Shown piece after piece: positions 7,052 through 13,142 of a stretch of 15,666 nucleotides of DNA. The stretch spans positions 1 through 15,666 of the forward strand of contig URDQ01000049.1 in assembly GCA_900546675.1 (NCBI GenBank), given 5' to 3'. The translations under genes and the position numbers were made by a program. The DNA is from an uncultured Porphyromonas sp. (GTDB taxonomy: Bacteria; Bacteroidota; Bacteroidia; Bacteroidales; Porphyromonadaceae). How positions within the stretch are numbered: position 1 is the first letter of the stretch; each line of letters starts with the position of its first letter. The notes under the pieces are model-generated. The model ran no database searches. It was not told where the DNA came from and saw only the letters and a list, made by a program, of their open reading frames with translations.

Positions 7052-8404
7052 CTAAGGCTCTGTCGGGCTATCGCCTTGCGTCTCGGACTGCTCTTTGGGA
7101 TGCAGACGCATCTTGAGTTGCATAATACGGTGGCGATCCATGCGCGTCACGGTGAAGTCAATGTCCGAGATTGTTATCTGCTGCCCCACCTGAGGGATCT
7201 CTTGTAGCACCTCTAGGTACAAGCCCCCGACCGTGTCGACCTCCTCGTAGTGTGGCGCAAAGTACTCAGGCTCCACATCAAGCAGCTTGCAAAGATCTAT
7301 CAGCGACATACCCCCATCGATCAGATAGACCCCCTCAGCGAGCCGTACGTAGGGCGGATCCTCATCATCGTACTCGTCGACGATCTCCCCGACGATCTCC
7401 TCGAGGATGTCCTCGAGCGTGATCAGGCCTGAGGTCCCGCCAAACTCGTCGATCACGATCGCCATATGGATACGCTCCTGTTGTAACTCCTCCAGCAGGG
7501 TGTCGATCTTCTTATTTTCAGGTACGAAGTAAGCTTGCCGGATAATCTTTTGCCAGGGAAAAGTATCCTCCTCGTGCATATGAGGGAGGAGATCTTTCAC
7601 ATACAGCACCCCTCGGATTGTATCCTGCGACCCATCATAGACTGGCAGTCGTGAGTAGCCCGTATCGACCGCATAGCTCAGCGTCTGATGATAAGCCCAG
7701 TGGTAGTTGACACCGACCATATCGACACGAGGCACCATAATCTCGTCGGCCGTCTTGTGGTAAAACTTGACAATCTCATGGATCATCTCCGTCTCCTTAT
7801 TGTCCCCCTCGGTAGTCAGCGCAACAGCCTCCGAGAGATCGTCGACAGAGAGCTCGTGCCCCTTTTTCGCATTAGAGCCGAGGAGCTTAGAGGTTTTGAT
7901 CAACCCCTTGGAACACCAAGCGATCCCTTTGTAAAGACCAGATACGACAGGAGCCGTCATACGTATGAAGGAGAGCGGGTGGCGCTGAGCGTAGATCTTA
8001 GGGATGATCTCGCCAAAGAGTAAGAGCAAGAAGGTGATGAGTACCGTCTGAATGATGAAGCCGGCAGCCGGATTGGCCGAGAAGTCCCAATGCTCCCCTA
8101 CAAACCACGCACATAGGATCGTGATCGCCACGTTGACCGCATTATTGCCGATCAGAATGGTGGCTAGTAGCTGCTCCGAGTGCGATAAGAGTCGGAGTAG
8201 TCGTGGGTCGTTCGGGTGCTCCTGCTCTTTGATCTGCTGTACCTCTTGCGGGTTGAGCGAAAAGAAAGCCACCTCATTACTCGACATAAAGGCGGAGCAA
8301 AGCAGTAAGACAAGGATAATCAGGAGCGGTATAGCATCGATCCAAACGATTGGATTGCTGTACACAACTCCCCCGAAGAGGCTTAATAAGAAGGCATCAC
8401 CCAT
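7052..8404 (-). CDS. gldE: GldE-type CNNM/CorC-family membrane protein with CBS pair
   Basis: 450 residues. Order of parts: N-terminal DUF21 membrane domain with helices near 22-40, 78-102, 114-134 and a fourth amphipathic segment to about 165, including the conserved GEIIPK at 131-136; two CBS motifs at about 222-275 (IMVPRVDMV, GYSRLPVYDG) and 288-345 (AIVIDEFGGTSGLITLEDILEEIVGEI); and a CorC/HlyC C-terminal domain at about 355-440 (VDTVGGLYLEVL). Relatives include Mg/Co-efflux-type CNNM proteins and GldE, named for gliding motility in Flavobacteria but present in non-gliding Bacteroidota. The position next to ssb matches the gldE context of the phylum. In a Porphyromonas-like organism the role is more likely ion homeostasis than gliding (inference). 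Five bases separate it from ssb, two from the transferase. Confidence 0.9.
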   Translation of the reverse strand: MGDAFLLSLFGGVVYSNPIVWIDAIPLLIILVLLLCSAFMSSNEVAFFSLNPQEVQQIKEQEHPNDPRLLRLLSHSEQLLATILIGNNAVNVAITILCAWFVGEHWDFSANPAAGFIIQTVLITFLLLLFGEIIPKIYAQRHPLSFIRMTAPVVSGLYKGIAWCSKGLIKTSKLLGSNAKKGHELSVDDLSEAVALTTEGDNKETEMIHEIVKFYHKTADEIMVPRVDMVGVNYHWAYHQTLSYAVDTGYSRLPVYDGSQDTIRGVLYVKDLLPHMHEEDTFPWQKIIRQAYFVPENKKIDTLLEELQQERIHMAIVIDEFGGTSGLITLEDILEEIVGEIVDEYDDEDPPYVRLAEGVYLIDGGMSLIDLCKLLDVEPEYFAPHYEEVDTVGGLYLEVLQEIPQVGQQITISDIDFTVTRMDRHRIMQLKMRLHPKEQSETQGDSPTEP

Positions 8405-8409
8405 TGCTG

Positions 8410-8862
8410 CTACTGTTGTGACTTATGCTGTTGCTGACCATGGGCGCTTGCACCACTTATGTCAGGCTTCGATGCAGGTTGCCCAATAGCGGGACGAGCA
8501 GAGGCACTCTCCTGACTACCGCTCTGCTTGGGGCGATCCACAAAGGTGACCTTGTCCGCCCAAATCTCCGTACGCGCCTGCGCCTGTCCCTGGCGATCCG
8601 TATAGTTATTGTAACGTATCTCACCCTCCACGAGCAGGTGAGACCCCTTGCGCACCCAGCGCTCGACAAACTGTGCCAGCGTGCCGAAGGTCACCACCGT
8701 GTGCCACTCCGTGCGATCAGGTATCTGCGTGCCATCACGCTTCGTATAGCCCGATACAGAGGTCGCTAAGCGCAGCGTAACCTGACAGCTACCCCGACGC
8801 GAATAGTGTACGTTGGGGTCTGCACCTACGAAGCCTATCAGGATCGCCTTGTTGTAGTACAT
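8410..8862 (-). CDS. ssb: Single-stranded DNA-binding protein lacking the acidic C-terminal tip
   Basis: 150 residues. The OB fold is clear at 4-110: NKAILIGFVGADPNVHY, LRLATSV, RTEWHTVVTFGTLAQFVERWVRKGSHLLVEGEIR and TEIWADKVTFVDRP. SSB coats single-stranded DNA in replication, repair and recombination. The tail (111-150) is Gln/Ser/Ala-rich and ends HGQQQHKSQQ instead of the usual acidic DDxPF tip that recruits partner proteins. Neither other frame of that strand supplies an acidic end, so a simple frameshift does not explain it. It leads a compact set with gldE and the transferase. The 145-base gap upstream has a weak 5-bp hairpin (GTGCC/GGCAC, 8983-8998) but no TAnnTTTG promoter that I can see. 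Confidence 0.92.
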   Translation of the reverse strand: MYYNKAILIGFVGADPNVHYSRRGSCQVTLRLATSVSGYTKRDGTQIPDRTEWHTVVTFGTLAQFVERWVRKGSHLLVEGEIRYNNYTDRQGQAQARTEIWADKVTFVDRPKQSGSQESASARPAIGQPASKPDISGASAHGQQQHKSQQ

Positions 8863-9007
8863 ATATCGAGCGAGAAGATGACTAGTGATGACCTTATATA
8901 CGAACGAGAGAGACTTGTCTTACGTATGAGCAAGGCAAGCCCTCAACGATAGCCTTGGGGCTGTATAGTAGGTCAGGAGTCCGTGCCAAGTCAGGCACTT
9001 GGAGAGG

Positions 9008-9187
9008 TTACTCCTTGATAGTTGTGATCCGCTTATTCAGGAAGATGTGGAGGAAAAATCCAGCAATCATCACGATACATCCGATGAGATTGTACACATT
9101 TCCCCCCTTATCCATCAGAGCGGGGATGATGAGTACGAGAGCCCCAACGAGGACTACCAGACTACCTACGGGATTGAAACTTTTCAT
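9008..9187 (-). CDS. Small two-helix membrane protein, 59 residues, unrecognised
   Basis: Starting at the ATG at 9185-9187 the product has two hydrophobic helices, about 7-24 (VGSLVVLVGALVLIIPAL) and 32-50 (YNLIGCIVMIAGFFLHIFL), joined by DKGGN and ending in a basic tail NKRITTIKE, which suggests both termini face the cytoplasm. The frame stays open to 9400, but that upstream part reads like non-coding sequence and contains the promoter at 9272, so the short form is preferred. I do not recognise a family. It stands between the rnc 3' region and ssb with 145 bases before ssb; co-transcription with ssb is possible. Real gene likely, function unknown. Confidence 0.65.
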   Translation of the reverse strand: MKSFNPVGSLVVLVGALVLIIPALMDKGGNVYNLIGCIVMIAGFFLHIFLNKRITTIKE

Positions 9188-9271
9188 ATACTTATGATTA
9201 CTATCTAAGGTGATACTTGACAACGGAGGGTAGGGGAAGTCACCCCATAGGGGCAACGCACCCTCGTACCG

Positions 9272-9279
9272 CAAAGGTA
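9272..9279 (-). promoter_or_regulatory. Candidate -7 element for the 59-residue protein
   Basis: TACCTTTG on the minus strand, an exact TAnnTTTG match, about 85 bases before the ATG at 9187. No clear TTTG at the -33 position. Confidence 0.5.
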
Positions 9280-9395
9280 ATACAAAATCAAGAGATAGCA
9301 TACGCTCAGAGCCTCGGACGATACACACACTTACCGAAAGCTTCCGAAAGCGACCTCGGGCTGACTCCTTATCATCGAGCGCCTCTGACCCGATC

Positions 9396-9578
9396 CCCAC
9401 GTGGATATTTGACGATCCCCACGTGAGAAATGAAAATTCTCCACGTAGGCGAGAAATAAAACTTCGGAGGAATCAAATGAAACTTCGGAGGAATCAAATG
9501 AAACTTCGGAGGAAATGATTCTCGCCCACGTGGAGATTTTTTGTTTCTTACGTGGCCAATAAAAAATAGTCACGTAGG
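9396..9578. repeat. 183-bp imperfect palindrome with CACGTG/CACGTA modules
   Basis: All three nested arm pairs are centred on 9487. The inner arms, 9419-9455 and 9519-9555, are 37 bases each: 32 Watson-Crick pairs, 3 G-T and 2 mismatches when read on the + strand. The outer arms (9396-9418, 9556-9578) are weaker but keep the CACGTG core. Each arm has three cores, at 9396, 9419 and 9441 on the left and mirror positions ending 9533, 9555 and 9578 on the right, spaced 22-23 bases. The 63-base loop holds the 21-base direct repeat. This fills most of the gene-free stretch 9188-9656 together with the rnc terminator. Confidence 0.85.
9459..9514. repeat. 21-bp direct repeat, 2.7 copies, in the palindrome loop
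   Basis: Two identical 21-base copies at 9459-9479 and 9480-9500, each starting AAACTTCGGAGG and ending TCAAATG, plus the first 14 bases of a third at 9501-9514. Copies are head-to-tail with no spacer. Confidence 0.95.
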
Positions 9579-9602
9579 AAACGGGTTTCCTGTCGTGACT
9601 AT
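9561..9602 (-). terminator. Intrinsic terminator of rnc
   Basis: Stem ATAGTCACG (9566-9574) with CGTGACTAT (9594-9602), a small bulge, then AGGAAAC (9576-9582) with GTTTCCT (9585-9591) around a two-base turn: about 16 pairs. On the minus strand it is followed by a T-run (9561-9566). It lies 55 bases past the rnc stop and shares the outermost palindrome module. Confidence 0.8.
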
Positions 9603-9656
9603 ACGACAAAGACTGTCGGATAGGTCCGCAGTCTCTAGAGATGTATGCAGAGAGGG

Positions 9657-10466
9657 CTAGCCCTTGCGGTGCTGTATCGTCGAGTAGGCCTGCTGAAGTA
9701 GCTCGAGGGTGTCACGCGCTGCCTCCTGCTGGGCGCGCTTCTTGCTACTGCCGGAGCCACGTCCTACGGGCTTGCCATCGATCCAAACGCTGTAGGTGAA
9801 GTGGTCGTGTGGCATCGTATCGTGTCCCTCGAGACGAAACTCGTGCGAGAGGTGATGCTTCTGTACCCACTCGATGAGTTCGCTCTTATAGTTCTGAATG
9901 CTGGCCACCGTGTGCGCCTGCATATCGCGATAGGTGGGGAGGATAAAGTCTCGGACGAAATCTTGCGTACGGGCGTAGCCCTGATCGAGGTAGATGGCTC
10001 CGATGAGTGCCTCAACGGTGTTGCCGTAGATGTCTACCGAGTTGTCTAAAGCGCTAGGCACCATAATGATATAGCGCTCTAGATGCAGACGTCGACCCAC
10101 CTCGTTGTTGACAGGACGGCTCACGAGCGAGCTCTTACACTTGCTCAGCTCGCCTTCGTCCCATGTGGGGTGGAGATGATAGAGGTAGGTGCAGATAGAA
10201 GCTTCGAGGACTGCATCGCCGAGGAACTCAAGTCGCTCATTATTGAGTTTCTCTCCCTGCTCCCCGACGATGGAGCAGGAGCGGTGACGCATCGCTAGCT
10301 GGTAAAGGTCTGTGCGGACTGGCACGATACCTATCCGATCGAAGAGTCCGGTCAGATTGGGTGTGCGCTGCGAGTTATCACCTCGCAGGTTGCTCCACCA
10401 GTGCTGCCAACGCTCGCTTAGCTCTTGAAGCCACATCTTGGTCCTAGACCTCCGCATCAGACTCAT
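9657..10466 (-). CDS. rnc: Ribonuclease III
   Basis: 269 residues from the ATG at 10464-10466; a GTG directly before it is an alternative. It cleaves double-stranded RNA in rRNA maturation and mRNA turnover. Counting from the GTG form, the catalytic domain carries the signature NNERLEFLGDAVLE at 76-89 (E78, E81, D85) and GNTVEALIGAIYLDQGY at 149-165 with E153. Asn 150 stands where E. coli has catalytic-site Asp 114; I recall Asn here in other Bacteroidota but cannot check. A double-stranded-RNA-binding domain follows at about 192-260 (NYKSELIEWVQ, GRGSGSSKKRAQQEAARDTLELL). The N-terminal 35 residues are an extra basic, Trp-rich extension. It follows fabF by 149 bases, with a hairpin plus T-run between, so expression may be attenuated relative to fabF. 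Confident. Confidence 0.95.
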   Translation of the reverse strand: MSLMRRSRTKMWLQELSERWQHWWSNLRGDNSQRTPNLTGLFDRIGIVPVRTDLYQLAMRHRSCSIVGEQGEKLNNERLEFLGDAVLEASICTYLYHLHPTWDEGELSKCKSSLVSRPVNNEVGRRLHLERYIIMVPSALDNSVDIYGNTVEALIGAIYLDQGYARTQDFVRDFILPTYRDMQAHTVASIQNYKSELIEWVQKHHLSHEFRLEGHDTMPHDHFTYSVWIDGKPVGRGSGSSKKRAQQEAARDTLELLQQAYSTIQHRKG

Positions 10467-10488
10467 CACACTACCTCTCTAAGGAACC

Positions 10489-10561
10489 AAAAAGAGCGAC
10501 ACCCCCCTTACACTTGTCTGCTCTGACGAATGGGTGCAGACCTGCGTGAGGGAGTGTCGCT
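10489..10561 (-). terminator. Terminator or attenuator between fabF and rnc
   Basis: The outer stem AGCGACAC (10495-10502) pairs perfectly with GTGTCGCT (10554-10561), followed inward by CCC/GGG, CAC/GTG and GTCTGC/GCAGAC helices. On the minus strand the last arm is followed by C and TTTTT (10489-10493). It begins 55 bases past the fabF stop and ends 23 bases before the rnc ATG. Confidence 0.65.
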
Positions 10562-10615
10562 GATAGGTTGTCATAGGGCTCTATGTGGAGCGATCAACGT
10601 ATAGGAAGTGAACGC

Positions 10616-11869
10616 TTACTGAACTTTCTTGAAGACGACGCAAGCGTTGTGACCTCCGAAGCCGAAGGTATTGCTCATAGCTACGTTGATGGTGCGCTTT
10701 TGCGCCTTGTCAAAGGTAAAGTTGAGCTTGTAGTCTATCTGATCGTCTTCGTCGCCTGGCTCATGATTGATGGTCGGTGTGACTACATCTTCCTGGATGG
10801 ACTTGACGATAGCCATAGCCTCTAGAGCTCCCGTAGCACCGAGCAGGTGTCCTGTCATAGACTTTGAAGAGCTGATGTTGAGGTCGTAAGCTTTGTCACC
10901 CCATACGCTTTGGATCGCTTTGACCTCAGAGGCGTCACCGACAGGGGTAGAGGTGCCGTGTACGTTGATATAGTCTACATCTTCGGGCTTTATGCCAGCG
11001 TCCTCTAGGGCGCGGGTCATCACGAGCTTGGCTCCCAGTCCCTCGGGGTGGCTAGCGGTCAAGTGATGCGCATCGGCCGATAGTCCGAAGCCAGCAAACT
11101 CAGCATAGATCTTAGCACCACGAGCTACCGCATGCTCATACTCCTCCAAGATAAGGATAGCTGCACCCTCGCCTAGCACAAAGCCGTCACGGCTGGCACT
11201 AAAGGGACGAGAGGCTGTCTCGGGTGAGTCGTTGCGTGTGGAGAGGGCGTGCATGGCATTGAAGCCACCGATACCAGCGACCGTCACCGCAGCCTCACTA
11301 CCACCAGCCACCATCATCTTTGCCTTGCCGAGGCGTATCATAATAGCGGCATCGATGATGGCATTCGTCGAGGAGGCACAAGCTGAGGCGACACTGTAGT
11401 TGGGTCCGTGGAAGCCGTACTCGATCGATACGAGTCCGGCAGCGATGTCGGAGATCATCTTCGGAATGAAGAAGGGGTTGAAGCGGGGGCCTCGCTCGGG
11501 ATCGTACTGCATGATCTCCTCTTGGAAGGTCTCTAGCCCTCCGATGCCTGCGCTGATGATGACGCCGACCTCGTTTTTGTCGACATGCTCTAAGTCTACA
11601 GCTGAGTCTGCGATCGCCTCTTTTGTTGCAACGAGGGCGAGCTGAGTGTATCGGTCATAGCGACGTACTTCCTTGCGGTCAAAGTGCTCTTCTGGATTAA
11701 AGCCCTTGACCTCACAAGCGAACTGGGTCTTGAACTTGGAGGCATCAAACTGTGTGATGGGAGCTGCTCCACTCTTACCAGCGAGCAAGTTTTGCCAAGT
11801 GGTGGGAGCGTCATTGCCAATGGGGGTGATGGCACCAAGGCCAGTCACGACTACTCTGTTAAATTGCAT
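10616..11869 (-). CDS. fabF: Beta-ketoacyl-ACP synthase II
   Basis: 417 residues, near the usual 410-415. It condenses malonyl-ACP with acyl-ACP to extend fatty acids in the cytoplasm. The thiolase-fold catalytic triad is complete: C164 in VASACASST, H304 in NVHGTSTPVGD and H341 in SMTGHLLGATGALEA, with K336 just before. GFGGHNA near residue 405 is the typical C-terminal motif. The start MQFNRVVVTGLGAITPIG is standard. It follows acpP on the same strand but across a 242-base spacer with four hairpins rather than the short gap common for this pair, and it precedes rnc across a possible attenuator. No separate TAnnTTTG promoter is seen right before it. Function is certain. Confidence 0.97.
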   Translation of the reverse strand: MQFNRVVVTGLGAITPIGNDAPTTWQNLLAGKSGAAPITQFDASKFKTQFACEVKGFNPEEHFDRKEVRRYDRYTQLALVATKEAIADSAVDLEHVDKNEVGVIISAGIGGLETFQEEIMQYDPERGPRFNPFFIPKMISDIAAGLVSIEYGFHGPNYSVASACASSTNAIIDAAIMIRLGKAKMMVAGGSEAAVTVAGIGGFNAMHALSTRNDSPETASRPFSASRDGFVLGEGAAILILEEYEHAVARGAKIYAEFAGFGLSADAHHLTASHPEGLGAKLVMTRALEDAGIKPEDVDYINVHGTSTPVGDASEVKAIQSVWGDKAYDLNISSSKSMTGHLLGATGALEAMAIVKSIQEDVVTPTINHEPGDEDDQIDYKLNFTFDKAQKRTINVAMSNTFGFGGHNACVVFKKVQ

Positions 11870-11907
11870 AGGCTATATCAAAGTCAAGCGTCAGGGATAT
11901 GAGGAGT

Positions 11908-12104
11908 CTGCTGCTGTGAGCAGCAGGTTCTAGCGGTGTAAACTGAATGTGGGGAAGTACACAAGGGCAAGCCCAGCACCCATGCTGGGAGATCTGAGAC
12001 TTGCCCTCGGGCTTTGTATGTATTACAGAGGATAGAGGTGGTCGCACAGCTATGCGACGAGACCTCTGTATCGTATGGTGAGGAGAGCGCTCTGTCTGCT
12101 CCTC
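11908..12104 (-). promoter_or_regulatory. Four-hairpin spacer between acpP and fabF
   Basis: In transcript order after the acpP stop: GAGGAG/CTCCTC enclosing palindrome AGAGCGCTCT (12080-12104); ACAGAGG/CCTCTGT enclosing TCGCA/TGCGA (12025-12069); GGGCAAG/CTTGCCC enclosing CCCAGCA/TGCTGGG around CCCA (11965-12006); and CTGCTGC/GCAGCAG around five bases (11908-11926). The first three could stabilise or terminate acpP mRNA; none has a strong T-run. The fourth ends 38 bases before the fabF ATG. Confidence 0.6.
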
Positions 12105-12111
12105 GAGGTGC

Positions 12112-12351
12112 TTATGCTAGCTGCTTCTCGATGTAGTCGATAGCGTCGCCAACGGTCTTGATACCCTCAGCCTCCTCATCGGGGATGGTCATATCAAACT
12201 CCTTCTCGAAGGCCATCATCAGCTCGACAGTGTCGAGTGAGTCTGCACCAAGATCGGTCGTGAAGTTGGCCTCACGAGTTACCTCTGAGAGCTCGACGTT
12301 GAGCTTGTCTGCGATTAGGTCTTTGACCTTGCTTTCTACTTCTGCGTTCAT
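12112..12351 (-). CDS. acpP: Acyl carrier protein
   Basis: 79 residues, acidic, mostly helical. It carries growing acyl chains in fatty acid synthesis on a phosphopantetheine arm. The attachment serine is S38 in the classic GADSLDTVELMMAFE motif. Length and composition are normal. It is the first gene of the acpP-fabF-rnc set, divergent from purN, an arrangement common in Bacteroidota. The transferase at 6369-7049 is a candidate for making the holo form. The 198 bases to purN contain candidate start elements for both directions. Confidence 0.98.
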   Translation of the reverse strand: MNAEVESKVKDLIADKLNVELSEVTREANFTTDLGADSLDTVELMMAFEKEFDMTIPDEEAEGIKTVGDAIDYIEKQLA

Positions 12352-12458
12352 TGCTTAATAGGTTATTTGATGAATAATTGATTAGTCATACGGGGATTGG
12401 TAAAGCCTCTGTGCAGACCGCTTGGCGCTGAGCCGTATCGTGTCCGCAGATTTAGCTG

Positions 12459-12466
12459 TACCTTTG
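12459..12466 (+). promoter_or_regulatory. Candidate -7 element for purN
   Basis: TACCTTTG on the + strand, exact match to TAnnTTTG, 84 bases before the purN ATG. The expected -33 position has no TTG. It lies within the predicted acpP leader. Confidence 0.4.
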
Positions 12467-12532
12467 TACACAAGAGAGGTGAGCGTGTGTAGATGCTGTC
12501 GCATTTTGCACACATACGCCCCTTATGTGCAA

Positions 12533-12540
12533 CAAATGTA
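12533..12540 (-). promoter_or_regulatory. Candidate -7 element for acpP
   Basis: TACATTTG on the minus strand, matching TAnnTTTG, 182 bases before the acpP ATG and only 10 bases before the purN ATG. The -33 position would lie inside purN and lacks TTG, so this is tentative. Confidence 0.35.
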
Positions 12541-12549
12541 CGAATAAAA

Positions 12550-13137
12550 ATGGAAACCATAGCTATCTTCGCCTCAGGCAATGGAACAAATGCGGAGGCG
12601 CTTGTCCACTACCTAGCTCATATAGACGATATTTCTGTTGCGCTCATAGCAACTGACAACCCGCACGCTGGAGTCCTCAAGCGTGCTGAGAGACTGGGCA
12701 TACCGTCCCTCACCTTCCAGCGCAAGGAGATGCGTGAGCCCGCATTTGCTAAGCAACTTCGGGAGCAATATCAGGTGACGGCTATCGTCCTCGCGGGCTT
12801 CCTCGGTTTGGTGCCAGAGAGCTTGCTGCACGCTTTCCCGCAGCGGATCCTCAACATTCACCCAGGGCTACTACCCGACTACGGAGGCAAGGGAATGTAT
12901 GGCGATCGCGTCCATGAGCGTGTACTAGAGGAGCATTGCTCTGTGAGCGGCATCACGATCCACCTCATCGACGAGCGGTTCGATCGTGGCTCGACGCTCT
13001 GCGAGGTGCGCCTAGCGGTCTACCCTGACGACACGGTCGGTACGCTCGCTGAGCGCATTCATCGTTTGGAGCACACCTACTACCCAGTGGTCGTCGCTGA
13101 TTACCTCACACGTCCCGACCTTCCACCACTAGCTTGA
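12550..13137 (+). CDS. purN: Phosphoribosylglycinamide formyltransferase (GART)
   Basis: 195 residues from the ATG at 12550-12552; an upstream in-frame ATG at 12493 would add 19 residues unrelated to the family, so it is not used. The enzyme transfers formyl from 10-formyltetrahydrofolate to glycinamide ribonucleotide in purine synthesis. Motifs: phosphate-binding FASGNGTNAEAL at 7-18; catalytic N102 and H104 in LNIHPGLLPDYGGKGMYG; and SGITIHLIDERFDRG at 133-147 with D145 as the conserved Asp. It is the only + strand gene, divergent from acpP. Its stop is five bases from the stop of the convergent DUF2130 gene, with no hairpin between, so the two transcripts should overlap at their 3' ends. 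Confidence 0.96.
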   Translation: METIAIFASGNGTNAEALVHYLAHIDDISVALIATDNPHAGVLKRAERLGIPSLTFQRKEMREPAFAKQLREQYQVTAIVLAGFLGLVPESLLHAFPQRILNIHPGLLPDYGGKGMYGDRVHERVLEEHCSVSGITIHLIDERFDRGSTLCEVRLAVYPDDTVGTLAERIHRLEHTYYPVVVADYLTRPDLPPLA

Positions 13138-13142
13138 CGAGG

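Noticed and set aside
9188..9400. N-terminal extension of the 59-residue membrane protein
   Set aside because: The text is not protein-like and includes the TACCTTTG promoter element.
9459..9514. Short direct repeats suggesting a CRISPR array
   Set aside because: Copies are adjacent with no spacers, only 2.7 units, and no cas genes are present.
9396..9578. Palindrome as a MITE or insertion-sequence remnant
   Set aside because: No target-site duplication and no transposase fragment; the modular internal periodicity is unusual for a MITE. Not fully excluded without other copies.
9331..9609. Minus-strand ORF of 92 residues with a seven-residue repeat (SSEVSFD)
   Set aside because: The repeat is the 21-bp DNA repeat read in frame. 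The ORF spans the palindrome and the rnc terminator and has no promoter or plausible domain.
12493..12549. Upstream start for purN adding 19 residues
   Set aside because: The glycinamide ribonucleotide formyltransferase fold begins at METIAIFASGNGTN, matching the ATG at 12550.
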